A stretch of DNA of 8,513 nt from Methanobacteriota archaeon. GTDB lineage: Archaea; Thermoplasmatota; Poseidoniia; Poseidoniales; Thalassarchaeaceae. The DNA is taken from contig PAUH01000003.1 of NCBI GenBank assembly GCA_002712645.1, positions 1-8,513 on the forward strand. Reading direction: 5' to 3'. Shown here in pieces: positions 1 through 7,187 of the stretch (positions are counted from its first letter, which is position 1; the number at the start of each line of letters is the position of its first letter). Made by a program: the position numbers and the translations under genes. Below the pieces are notes generated by a model. The model did no database searches and was not told the origin of the DNA. It worked only from the letters and a program-made list of their open reading frames with translations.

Positions 1-1211
1 GGTGTGGTTACCAATTGGGGCGTTCTGGAAATCAACAGATCGATCAGGATGTGCAAGGACAAGCAAGCGATCTTTTCACAGCGCTAATGGATGAGGCTGA
101 AGAAGAAGTCAGCGAGGGGCCCACCGTTGACTGGAGCCAGTCCACATTCACAATGGATGATGTGACCATTGAAGTTTCACAGTATGATGATGATCATGAA
201 GTCGAGTTGTCCACGGCTCCCAGTTTCGCTACACAATTCGAAGATATGCCGGATGAGGCGAGGACCGTCCTGCCATCGGATGTTGAATCGCATGTGAAAG
301 GGGAAGGTTTGCAGGGTAGTGCCGATGAGTATGAAGAGTTGCCTGCGGTTGAGGCTGCCCCGGATGACGATTTCCCACTGGCAGAGGCCGTCCCTGATGA
401 GGATCTCCCGATGGTCGAGGCCGTCCCTGATGAGGATCTCCCGATGGTATCTGAATCTCTCGAAGTCATAAGTGAGGAAGGAGTTGGGGCTTTAGAAGAA
501 ATTGAGGATGGTGGAGGAGATCCTGTGCCATCGATGGGTGAAGATGAATTATTGTCTCTCACGAATGCTGAATTGCGGTCGATGCTATCCAATCTTGGCG
601 CCCCTACACGAGGAAACAAGAAGGCACTTGTTGAGCGGCTTCTTGCCGTTGATGCCGACACCATAGAAGAAGAGCCGTCTGATGAAGATGCCGAAGAAAT
701 TTTGCCTGATCATAATTATGAGGGAGAAGTCGAGGATACCGAAGAGACTGGTGAGAACGAGATAGAAGCTGATATTCTTCCAACTCAACCACCATTGATA
801 CCAGATATTCCTGATGTGGATGTAACGGATGCGGAAACAAGCGAAGAAGATATTGAGCTTATTTCGAGCCTGCCAGAAATCGATGCCGTGCTAGATGCAC
901 CCCCTGAAACTCTGGAAAAGAACTCGTATTGGCCATGGGCACAAACGATGCCTTGGATTGAGCGGGATATAGCTATCAAACTCAAACAGGCAATGGAAGA
1001 GGCTCGAGAAAAGAGGATGAGTAAGGCGAGGGACTTGCTCGACGAAGCAGGCCCTCATCTGGGAGAGCGCACTCGGCTCCTATTCCCTGTTTGTCGACTT
1101 CTTCAGGCACTGGGCAGAGGCGATGAGGTGCCGAGCATTGTCGCAGGGGCTGAGGAAATGCATCCATCGGACCCTGCTGTAGCAGATGCAAGGTATCGTC
1201 TTGGAGTATGA
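1..1211 (+). CDS. Acidic SAP-domain protein, 5' end cut by window edge
   Basis: The reading frame is open to the left edge, so the gene probably starts outside the window. The codons before the TTG at 15 read Cys-Gly-Tyr-Gln (3-14), which could be the end of a CxxCG zinc ribbon. Counting from that TTG (398 residues), I see an acidic low-complexity region (1-175) holding an 11-residue repeat (113-145), a SAP motif at about 180-213 (LTNAELRSMLSNLGAPTRG followed by NKKALVERLL), a second acidic Pro-rich linker (214-300), and a helical C-terminus (315-398) resembling TPR-like helix pairs. I count about 105 Asp/Glu, roughly 26 percent, against about 23 Lys/Arg. SAP domains usually bind DNA, sometimes RNA; the acidic flanks may contact a basic partner or mimic nucleic acid. 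There is no signal peptide or membrane segment in the visible part. The stop TGA (1209-1211) lies 1 nt before the acetyltransferase start, suggesting one operon. The SAP call is fairly firm; the function is unknown. Confidence 0.8.
   Translation, partial: CGYQLGRSGNQQIDQDVQGQASDLFTALMDEAEEEVSEGPTVDWSQSTFTMDDVTIEVSQYDDDHEVELSTAPSFATQFEDMPDEARTVLPSDVESHVKGEGLQGSADEYEELPAVEAAPDDDFPLAEAVPDEDLPMVEAVPDEDLPMVSESLEVISEEGVGALEEIEDGGGDPVPSMGEDELLSLTNAELRSMLSNLGAPTRGNKKALVERLLAVDADTIEEEPSDEDAEEILPDHNYEGEVEDTEETGENEIEADILPTQPPLIPDIPDVDVTDAETSEEDIELISSLPEIDAVLDAPPETLEKNSYWPWAQTMPWIERDIAIKLKQAMEEAREKRMSKARDLLDEAGPHLGERTRLLFPVCRLLQALGRGDEVPSIVAGAEEMHPSDPAVADARYRLGV
351..449 (+). repeat. Three tandem 33-bp coding units (11-aa acidic repeat)
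   Basis: Three in-frame 33-bp units encode EAAPDDDFPLA, EAVPDEDLPMV and EAVPDEDLPMV. The last two are identical over 32 consecutive bases (384-415 and 417-448), including synonymous positions. This implies a recent duplication by slippage or unequal exchange. The first unit is diverged but in register. The units sit in the disordered acidic region ahead of the SAP motif. Confidence 0.9.
1203..1206 (+). promoter_or_regulatory. Shine-Dalgarno GGAG for the acetyltransferase
   Basis: GGAG lies 6 nt upstream of the ATG at 1213, inside the last codons of the SAP gene. It decides the start: an in-frame ATG further upstream at 1186 would lie deep in the SAP gene and has no comparable signal. The 1-nt gap between stop and start points to coupled translation. 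Confidence 0.6.
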
Positions 1212-1212
1212 T

Positions 1213-1782
1213 ATGAGCAGACGGCCTACCGTTTCAATACGGGTGGATGAGCGATTGGTCCTCAGGCCAGCAGCACTCAAGAATCTTGAAGACTTGACCG
1301 AGGCGTTTCTGGAAACATGGCCGGAAGTGAGCAGGGCTATGCCCTGGATCAATCCGGACAAAGACGTGGAGGGGCAACTCTCCGATTTTTTAGATGAGGC
1401 GGAACGGATGGGTAGGGCTGGATTGCTGCATCATTGGGTAATGGTGGACCCTCGGTCCGATAGGCTGATTGGACTGATTGGTTTTGACAGGGTAACTCGC
1501 TCGAATAAAAGCGACTGGAATCTTGGATACTGGGTAAGAAGTCTAGATCAACGCCAGGGTATTGCTAGAAAATCAATCGACGCTGTTCTCAAGTGGATTG
1601 GTGAAGGCTCTCAGATGGTGATAGAGGTCAAGGTTGATCCGAACAATAAGGCTGGACTCACAACTGTCAAACGAGCGCTTCGTGACTGGGGAGGAGTTAG
1701 GGCCCCTGAGGGCGATGCATCCATCACGGTGGCTGGACTAAGGACAATACATCATTGCCATCTGATCGAAGTTGGGGTGTAA
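1213..1782 (+). CDS. GNAT-family N-acetyltransferase, RimJ/RimL-like
   Basis: Predicted cytosolic acetyl-CoA-dependent N-acetyltransferase of 189 residues, the usual size of the RimJ/RimL type. The N-terminus has the beta-strand pattern LVLRPA (15-20), then helices containing WPEVSRAMPWI (36-46), similar to the substrate-side region of RimL proteins. Strand IGLIGF (86-91) leads to LGYWVR (104-109) and the acetyl-CoA pyrophosphate loop RQGIAR (114-119), matching the family's Q/R-x-x-G-x-G/A motif with Ala at the last position. The expected C-terminal Asn region is seen as VDPNNKAG (141-148). I chose the ATG at 1213 because of the GGAG before it and because the fold begins directly after. It is probably co-transcribed with the SAP gene. 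RimJ/RimL relatives modify protein N-termini, antibiotics or small amines; the substrate here cannot be read from the sequence. Confidence 0.85.
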   Translation: MSRRPTVSIRVDERLVLRPAALKNLEDLTEAFLETWPEVSRAMPWINPDKDVEGQLSDFLDEAERMGRAGLLHHWVMVDPRSDRLIGLIGFDRVTRSNKSDWNLGYWVRSLDQRQGIARKSIDAVLKWIGEGSQMVIEVKVDPNNKAGLTTVKRALRDWGGVRAPEGDASITVAGLRTIHHCHLIEVGV

Positions 1783-1813
1783 TTTCACCAGATCAAGAGA
1801 AGTCTCAGTCGTG

Positions 1814-1837
1814 TGGGAGGTTGAAAGGTACCCCCCA
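1814..1837 (+). other. Imperfect hairpin in the gap before aceE
   Basis: TGGGAGG (1814-1820) and CCCCCCA (1831-1837) can pair with one A-C mismatch around a 10-nt loop. No T-run follows, so it does not look like an intrinsic terminator. It could be a leader structure between the acetyltransferase and aceE, or chance. I see no convincing archaeal BRE/TATA box in 1783-1859, so it is unclear whether aceE has its own promoter. Confidence 0.2.
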
Positions 1838-1848
1838 TTTCGGGAATA

Positions 1849-1856
1849 GAGGGGAG
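1849..1856 (+). promoter_or_regulatory. Shine-Dalgarno region of aceE
   Basis: The purine-rich run GAGGGGAG precedes the ATG at 1860. GAGG (1849-1852) has a 7-nt spacing to the start. Together with the protein match from the first residues, this fixes the start at 1860 rather than the in-frame ATG at 1755, which overlaps the acetyltransferase. Confidence 0.55.
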
Positions 1857-1859
1857 TGC

Positions 1860-4502
1860 ATGGGACGGAGGGCTCATCTTCCAGACGCTGATCCGGATGA
1901 AACCGGCGAATGGCTTGAGGCTCTTCGTGATGTGGCTGGTAAAAGCGGGGTATCAAGAGCAAGGATATTGCTCCATGAGATTCTTGGCGAGGCGTATGAT
2001 CTCGGGGTCCCTATTTCACCGATTTCTAGAACGCCGTACCTAAATACGATACCAAAAGAGAGCGAGGGGTCGTATCCAGGAAATGAGGATCTAGAGGTTG
2101 AGTTTCAAAATCATGTACTATGGAATGCAGCCGCCATAGTATCTGATGCCAATAGAAGAATCGATGGCATAGGAGGCCATATCTCGACTTATGCTTCGTC
2201 CTCTACCTTGTATGAAGTGGGATTCAATCATGTTTTCCGGGGTAAGGAGGGCGGTATTGGCGATGCTGTTTACATTCAAGGGCATGGTAGTCCTGGAATT
2301 TATGCTAGGGCCTTCCTAGAGGGGCGCCTCGACCGAGAGGTGCTGAAGAAATTCAGACAAGAAGCAGGGGGAGAAGGGTTGTCTTCCTACCCTCATCCTA
2401 GATTGATGCCGGATTTCTGGGAGTATCCGACGGTATCAATGGGTCTAGGGCCACTTGCCGCGGTCATGCAGGCCAAATTTTGGAAGTACCTACACAATAG
2501 AGGTCTTGCGGACACCTCGAAGTCTCGTGTCTTTTCATTTCTAGGCGATGGGGAAATGGACGAGCCGGAATCAATCGCCTCAATTGCTGTCGCTGGACGT
2601 GAGCGGCTAGACAACCTGATTGTGGTTGTGAATTGTAATCTACAACGGCTTGATGGCCCCGTTCGAGGCAACGCCAAGATCATTCAAGAGCTTGAAGGGC
2701 TTTACAGAGGAGCGGGTTGGGAAGTCATAAAAGTCCTGTGGAATGAAGCATGGGATAGTTTGCTTCGAAGACACGGAAGTGTTCTCTTAGACCGTCTAGA
2801 GGAGATAACGGACGGAGATTTCCAAAGAATGAGTACATTGGACACCCGTGCATTCAGAATTGAATTCTTCTCAGGATCCGAGGAATTAGAGAAGATTGGG
2901 TCTTCTCTTTCCGATGATGAAATTGCAATGCTCGGAAGAGGGGGTCATGATCGACGAAAGGTGCTTGCAGCGTATCGTGCCGCTGAAAGGTCAGATCGCC
3001 CTGCTGTGATTCTTGCACATACCGTCAAAGGGTGGGGAATCGAGTCTTTCCTGGCAAGGAATTCAACGCATCAGAAGAAGAAGATGGATCGTAATTCGCT
3101 CTTGGCGTATCGCGATCATCTCGGCGTGGGAGTTTCTGATGAGATGGTGGAAGAGGATCCTTTCGTTGAGTTCTCGTCTGATAGTCAGGCCTTGGCTTAT
3201 GCGAAAGACAGGCGTTCATCTCTTGGGGGGCCCTTGCCCTCTCGGAGTCCTTCTCCAATGGGATTTGAAATCCCAGAGTCCTCGGTATTCTCAGAATTCG
3301 ACACAGGTACTCCGGAGAAGCAAAAAGTATCGACGACGATGGTTTTCGTGCGATTATTACGAAGTCTCATGAAGTCTGATATCGGAGAACGAGTGGTTCC
3401 AGTAATACCGGACGAAGGGCGTACGTTCGGAATGGATCCGTTGTTCAGTGAATTCGGGATTTTCTCTCTTGGAGGTCAAAAATACACTCCTGTAGACCAT
3501 GCTATGCTCATGAATTACAAAGAGTCTGAATCTGGCCAGATTTTGCAAGAAGGGATTTCCGAAGCCGGTGCGATGGCTACTTGGACTGCAGCTGCTACTT
3601 CGTATGCACACTCCGGGGTCGGTTCGATTCCTTTCTACATATTCTACTCGATGTTTGGTTTCCAGAGAGTCGCTGATCAAGTCTGGGCTGCTGCAGATGC
3701 TCGGGCAAGAGGGTTTCTGATGGGGGCGACCGCGGGTCGGACCACATTGAATGGGGAAGGTTTGCAACATCAAGACGGGCATAGCCTTCTCCTGGCATCA
3801 ACTGTCCCTTCAGTCCGAGCATGGGATCCTGCGTATGCGTATGAGCTTGCCACGATAATACAGTATGGGATTCAAGAAATGGTGGAGGAGGAGAAGGATA
3901 TGATTCACTATATTATGCTCTACAACGATAATGAGAGCCAACCTCAGAAGCCCGAGGGCTGCGAAGAGGGGATTATACGGGGGGCATATGTAATCAAGAA
4001 GCCTGTAGAAGAAAGCGGGCCGTTAGTGAGGTTGTTAGGTTCAGGGCCAATCCTCAAGAATGTGGTTGCAGCCTCTGAGAAGCTTAGTGAATATGGGGTT
4101 AGAACGGAAATATGGTCAGTTACATCGTATGGCGAGTTGCGTCGTGAAGGCATTGAAGCCGAGCGAATAAAAAGACTCGATCCTTCAGATGTTACGATGC
4201 CTTACGTCGTTTCATGTTTCGGCGACGGCGTTCCTACTGTCGCTGCCTCGGACTACATAGCTGCAGTACCAGAAATGATCCAGAGATGGGTGGGAGGATC
4301 GTTTTGTGTACTCGGAACAGACGGGTATGGCAGAAGCGATACGCGTGACGCACTCAGAAAATTCTTCGAAATTGATTCGAATAGCATAGTCGTCGGGGCT
4401 CTTTCGCTACTCGAGAAAGATGGGAGTCTGGAAAGCGGCACGGTTGCATCAGCGATTGAAACGATGGGGATTGATACGGAACGATTCGATGTGACTGTTT
4501 GA
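1860..4502 (+). CDS. aceE: Pyruvate dehydrogenase E1 component, homodimeric type
   Basis: Thiamine-diphosphate enzyme that decarboxylates pyruvate and acetylates the lipoyl group of E2, feeding acetyl-CoA synthesis. At 880 residues it is close to E. coli AceE (887) and aligns by eye from end to end. The N-terminal segment DPDETGEWLEAL (11-22) matches the E2-docking region. ThDP/Mg motifs are GDGEMDEPES (229-238) and NCNLQRLDG (258-266), with Asp230 and Asn260 at the E. coli positions. Active-site histidines are in GGH (107) and QGH (142), with Tyr177 in SYPHP. The mobile inner loop keeps a His (STHQKKKM, His404, equivalent to E. coli His407). The cofactor-activating Glu is Glu564 in GQILQEGISEAGA, and GLQHQDGH (634-641) is intact. 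No key residue appears lost. The E2 and E3 genes are not in the window. Archaeal PDH-like complexes usually have an alpha/beta E1, so this gene may be bacterial in origin. Confidence 0.97.
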   Translation: MGRRAHLPDADPDETGEWLEALRDVAGKSGVSRARILLHEILGEAYDLGVPISPISRTPYLNTIPKESEGSYPGNEDLEVEFQNHVLWNAAAIVSDANRRIDGIGGHISTYASSSTLYEVGFNHVFRGKEGGIGDAVYIQGHGSPGIYARAFLEGRLDREVLKKFRQEAGGEGLSSYPHPRLMPDFWEYPTVSMGLGPLAAVMQAKFWKYLHNRGLADTSKSRVFSFLGDGEMDEPESIASIAVAGRERLDNLIVVVNCNLQRLDGPVRGNAKIIQELEGLYRGAGWEVIKVLWNEAWDSLLRRHGSVLLDRLEEITDGDFQRMSTLDTRAFRIEFFSGSEELEKIGSSLSDDEIAMLGRGGHDRRKVLAAYRAAERSDRPAVILAHTVKGWGIESFLARNSTHQKKKMDRNSLLAYRDHLGVGVSDEMVEEDPFVEFSSDSQALAYAKDRRSSLGGPLPSRSPSPMGFEIPESSVFSEFDTGTPEKQKVSTTMVFVRLLRSLMKSDIGERVVPVIPDEGRTFGMDPLFSEFGIFSLGGQKYTPVDHAMLMNYKESESGQILQEGISEAGAMATWTAAATSYAHSGVGSIPFYIFYSMFGFQRVADQVWAAADARARGFLMGATAGRTTLNGEGLQHQDGHSLLLASTVPSVRAWDPAYAYELATIIQYGIQEMVEEEKDMIHYIMLYNDNESQPQKPEGCEEGIIRGAYVIKKPVEESGPLVRLLGSGPILKNVVAASEKLSEYGVRTEIWSVTSYGELRREGIEAERIKRLDPSDVTMPYVVSCFGDGVPTVAASDYIAAVPEMIQRWVGGSFCVLGTDGYGRSDTRDALRKFFEIDSNSIVVGALSLLEKDGSLESGTVASAIETMGIDTERFDVTV

Positions 4503-4531
4503 CCTCAGTCCTTTACGAATCCATCCCATCG
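4462..4531. terminator. Candidate bidirectional terminator: nested dyad at the convergent stops
   Basis: Three inverted-repeat pairs are roughly concentric on the junction: CGATGGG/CCCATCG (4462-4468 and 4525-4531), GATTCG/CGAATC (4483-4488 and 4516-4521) and GACTG/CAGTC (4493-4497 and 4506-4510). The inner pair encloses both stop codons in an 8-nt loop. The inner two could stack around an internal loop of 4 and 5 nt. There is only a short TTT after the inner stem on the plus strand, and archaeal termination depends mainly on T-runs, so the function is uncertain. The structure itself is directly visible. Confidence 0.35.
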
Positions 4532-5596
4532 GCACATGTAATCTATGAATACGGGGCTCAGATCTGCTTCTGAAAGCTGCTTTCTAGTGAAGGGCGGGCG
4601 CGTATTGTCGTCGGTATGTACTCTTGAGGGCCAATCGGGATGGGCGATGCCAGCTCTTCCGACGCCCAACATGTCTGCACCTTGGAAAAATGCCTCTGAG
4701 ACATCATCCTCATCCCATATCCCCCCTGTAGTAAGGATGGGTATCTGACCGCCTATTTTTCTAGAGAATTCAGCGGTTATCGGTATCGCGTCTGGTCCGT
4801 CGTGAGTCTTTTTGGATATGTCCCAACAAGACAGGTGAAGAATATCGATGCCTTCATCGATTAGATCTCTAGACAAATCTAGGCTGTCTTCGATTGTTAT
4901 GCCACAAGATGAGTATGTCGGAGATATCCTTACAGCGATTATGAAATTGAACGGGACGATTTTCTTGATTCTCCGTACTATCTCTATTAAGAATCTAGAT
5001 CTAGCCTTTCTCGAACCGCCCCAGTCATCTTCTCTTCGATTGGTTTTGGTGCCTAGAAATTGAGAGATCAGATACCCGTGCGCGCCATGTATCTCAATAC
5101 CATCGAAACCTGCATCTGAGCATCTTTGTGCGGCGATCGCGAACCATTGTATTGCTTCTTCGATCTCCTGCTCCCCCATAGAGCGGGAATAACCTGTTGA
5201 AGACTGCTCTGTCTTATTCACACTGCTAGACATCGGAACTTCTCCGGTGAGATCTGTCGGGGCCCTCATGCCCCCATGAAAAATTTGGACGAGGCTCGTA
5301 GCTCCGTGGCGTCTTATTCTCCCGGATAGTTCCTCCAAACCAGGAAGCATGTCGTCGCTATGTACGCCCAACTCCCCAACCCAAGATTTGCCGCTGGAAT
5401 GGACGAATGCTGCGGCGGTTGTCACGATGCCAAAACCGTCCTTTGCACGTCTTTCAAGCCACCTTATCTCATCTTGAGTGAGTGTGCCGTCTTCTCGGCT
5501 TTGCTTGTTTGTGAGTGCTGCTAAGACGCTCCTATTTCGCAGAACAACGTTCGATCTTGGAAGAATGATTGGCTGATTGAGCGATTTAGATGTCAT
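4505..5596 (-). CDS. Old Yellow Enzyme-family FMN oxidoreductase
   Basis: Predicted cytosolic FMN-dependent ene-reductase (NADH:flavin oxidoreductase family), 363 residues forming one TIM barrel. It lacks the Fe-S and NAD(P)H domain extension of 2,4-dienoyl-CoA reductase. The N-terminal strand NRSVLAALTN (21-30) carries the flavin-contacting Thr position. QIFHGG (104-109) corresponds to the usual QLxHxGR motif, here without the Arg directly after it. The signature GFDGIEIHGAHGYL (163-176) supplies the substrate-binding pair His170 and His173, followed by QFL and NRREDDWGGS (186-195). The C-terminal phosphate-binding part is TTGGI (289-293) and GADMLGVGRAGIAHPDW (306-322). The start is the ATG 7 nt after the purH stop, so the two are likely one transcript. 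OYE enzymes reduce activated C=C bonds or nitro groups; the physiological substrate is not deducible. There is no obvious pathway link to purine synthesis. Confidence 0.92.
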   Translation of the reverse strand: MTSKSLNQPIILPRSNVVLRNRSVLAALTNKQSREDGTLTQDEIRWLERRAKDGFGIVTTAAAFVHSSGKSWVGELGVHSDDMLPGLEELSGRIRRHGATSLVQIFHGGMRAPTDLTGEVPMSSSVNKTEQSSTGYSRSMGEQEIEEAIQWFAIAAQRCSDAGFDGIEIHGAHGYLISQFLGTKTNRREDDWGGSRKARSRFLIEIVRRIKKIVPFNFIIAVRISPTYSSCGITIEDSLDLSRDLIDEGIDILHLSCWDISKKTHDGPDAIPITAEFSRKIGGQIPILTTGGIWDEDDVSEAFFQGADMLGVGRAGIAHPDWPSRVHTDDNTRPPFTRKQLSEADLSPVFIDYMCRWDGFVKD

Positions 5597-5607
5597 ATGA
5601 CCACTAG
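5597..5607 (-). promoter_or_regulatory. CTAGTGGTCAT element abutting the OYE start codon
   Basis: Read on the minus strand, CTAGTGGTCAT ends directly before the ATG at 5596 and contains the purH stop TAG. Ten of 11 bases match CTAATGGTCAT ahead of purH (7212-7222). It could be a weak ribosome-binding or regulatory element, or coincidence. No ordinary GGAGG-type Shine-Dalgarno site is visible for this gene. Confidence 0.2.
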
Positions 5608-7187
5608 TGAAGAAAGAGTCTCTTGTGTGTAAAAATCATTGAGATGCCATGTTCGTTTGCAGCGGCGATTGAATCGGAATCTCTCATCGAGCCGCCGGGT
5701 TGTATGATGGAAGAGACGCCTATTTCGCTTGCTGCATCGACGCCGTCCCGGAATGGGAAAAACGCATCGGACACCATCATTGAGTCCTTTGCTCTGTCTC
5801 CTGCTCTCCTAGCAGCGATCCTGACTGCCTCTACTCGACTTGTTTGGCCGGGCCCCACGCCCACCGTTGCAAAGCCAGATGTCGTACTGGACACGAGCAG
5901 TATTGCGTTTGATTTGACCTCGGAAATGACGGTTGTTCCGAATTTTGCAAGCATTATTTCTGTTTCAGTGAACTCCCTGTCTGTGACGCATTGTACTGAA
6001 TCCCATTGTATGGATGGTGGGCCTTGGACCTGCGCTAACCAGCCTCCATCCAGTTGCCGTAAGCTCACAACATCTTCACGAGGGGCCATAGATGAGAGCG
6101 TTAGCATTCTCCTATTCTTTTTCTGGGAGAGTATCTCAAGAGCGCCGGGTTCGTATCCCGGCGCTATCATGCACTCGAAGAAGTGGTTACCAATCGATTC
6201 AGCCGTTCTCTTTTCAACTGGCTTTGTGAAAGCTATCACGCATCCAAATGCGCTTTCTGGGTCACTTGCCAAGGCGTTGTTCCAAGCTCCTTCCTGTGTC
6301 TTATCGACTGCTGCTCCGCAGGGGTTAGTATGTTTGATGACCACGCACCCATGATCATTTTCAAAACCAGATGCCATGAGTGATCTGGCAAGCCTCAGTG
6401 CACCGTCTAAATCCAAATAATTGTTGTAAGATAGGGGTTTTCCACCGTGCTGTAATGCTCCGGAAAGACCTGATTTTTCTTCTGTATTTGGATAAAATGC
6501 GGCGGGTTGGTGCGGGTTCTCGCCGTATCGTAAACTCGTGCCTTGGGCAGTGGAAATATGCACTCTTGTGGGTACCTGTTCGCCTATGAATCGATTATCA
6601 AGTTCCAATGAAACGGCTGCATCGTAAGCAGCTGTTCTTTGAAAGGCCTGAAGGGCCAGTCTGCTCCGTAGTGAGTGAGTTATTTTTGTAGGGTCACCGG
6701 CAGTTGCAGAAAGTGATTGTATAACCTCTGGATACTGCTCCGAGGATGTCACCACTAGGACATCTTGATGGTTTTTGGCTGCTGATCTAATCATGGTAGG
6801 TCCGCCGATATCAATCATTTCTATCAATTCTGAATCGGTTACAGGGGGTTTGCGTGATGCGGTCTCTTCAAATGGATACAGATTAACGCAGACGAGATCG
6901 ATTGGAGCGTATCCAAGACTTTCAAGCATGTCCATATCATCAGAGTTGTTTCTCCTGGCGAGTAAGCCAGAATGCACTGCTGGGTGGAGTGTCTTGACTC
7001 GACCGTCGAAACATTCTGGGTGTCCTGTTGCCTCTGAAACATCCTGTACTTCGAGTCCCGATTCCCTCATCAAACGGGCTGTGCCTCCAGTGGAAAGAAG
7101 CTTCCAACCCAGATCTGCTAAATTCTGGGCGAATTCGACTATCCCTTCTTTGTGGTAGACGCTGATGAGGGCTCTGCGATTCGTCAT
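5604..7187 (-). CDS. purH: Bifunctional AICAR transformylase / IMP cyclohydrolase
   Basis: Catalyses the last two steps of de novo purine synthesis: formylation of AICAR with 10-formyl-THF, then ring closure to IMP. It has 527 residues, matching the bacterial length (E. coli 529). The N-terminal MGS-like cyclohydrolase domain (about 1-145) shows STGGTA (32-37), GRVKTLHPAVHSG (62-74) with Lys65, and VNLYPFEET (101-109). The transformylase domain shows LRYGENPHQ (219-227), LSYNNYLDLDGA (252-263), the catalytic KHTNPCG (Lys285-His286), KSNAI (425-429), GVGPGQTSRV (443-452) and the terminal SDAFFPFRDG (473-482), IIQPGGS and DEHG-like NEHGISMIF (511-519). All the familiar catalytic residues are present, so it should be active. 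It starts at an ATG with no clear Shine-Dalgarno site, 42 bp after the chaperonin stop, and is followed 7 nt later by the OYE gene. Many archaea use PurP and PurO instead. Confidence 0.97.
   Translation of the reverse strand: MTNRRALISVYHKEGIVEFAQNLADLGWKLLSTGGTARLMRESGLEVQDVSEATGHPECFDGRVKTLHPAVHSGLLARRNNSDDMDMLESLGYAPIDLVCVNLYPFEETASRKPPVTDSELIEMIDIGGPTMIRSAAKNHQDVLVVTSSEQYPEVIQSLSATAGDPTKITHSLRSRLALQAFQRTAAYDAAVSLELDNRFIGEQVPTRVHISTAQGTSLRYGENPHQPAAFYPNTEEKSGLSGALQHGGKPLSYNNYLDLDGALRLARSLMASGFENDHGCVVIKHTNPCGAAVDKTQEGAWNNALASDPESAFGCVIAFTKPVEKRTAESIGNHFFECMIAPGYEPGALEILSQKKNRRMLTLSSMAPREDVVSLRQLDGGWLAQVQGPPSIQWDSVQCVTDREFTETEIMLAKFGTTVISEVKSNAILLVSSTTSGFATVGVGPGQTSRVEAVRIAARRAGDRAKDSMMVSDAFFPFRDGVDAASEIGVSSIIQPGGSMRDSDSIAAANEHGISMIFTHKRLFLH

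Noticed and set aside
194..664. Minus-strand 156-aa frame with repeated Ser/Thr/Gly/Ala segments
   Set aside because: It is the antisense shadow of the acidic SAP gene; its repeats simply mirror the 33-bp coding repeat. No domain or ribosome-binding signal is visible.
936..1350. MPWI occurs in both the SAP protein and the acetyltransferase
   Set aside because: A four-residue match. In the acetyltransferase it is part of the usual RimL-type region, so shared origin is not supported.
1755..1859. 35-residue N-terminal extension of AceE from the ATG at 1755
   Set aside because: It overlaps the end of the acetyltransferase and has no counterpart in AceE proteins. The ATG at 1860 has a purine-rich site upstream, and the match to AceE begins within its first residues.
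1783..1859. Promoter (BRE/TATA) for aceE
   Set aside because: I found no AT-rich box at a fitting distance; read-through from the upstream genes is equally possible.
5623..6354. Plus-strand 243-aa open frame
   Set aside because: It lies wholly antisense to purH, whose motifs are intact throughout. The frame has no recognisable domain.
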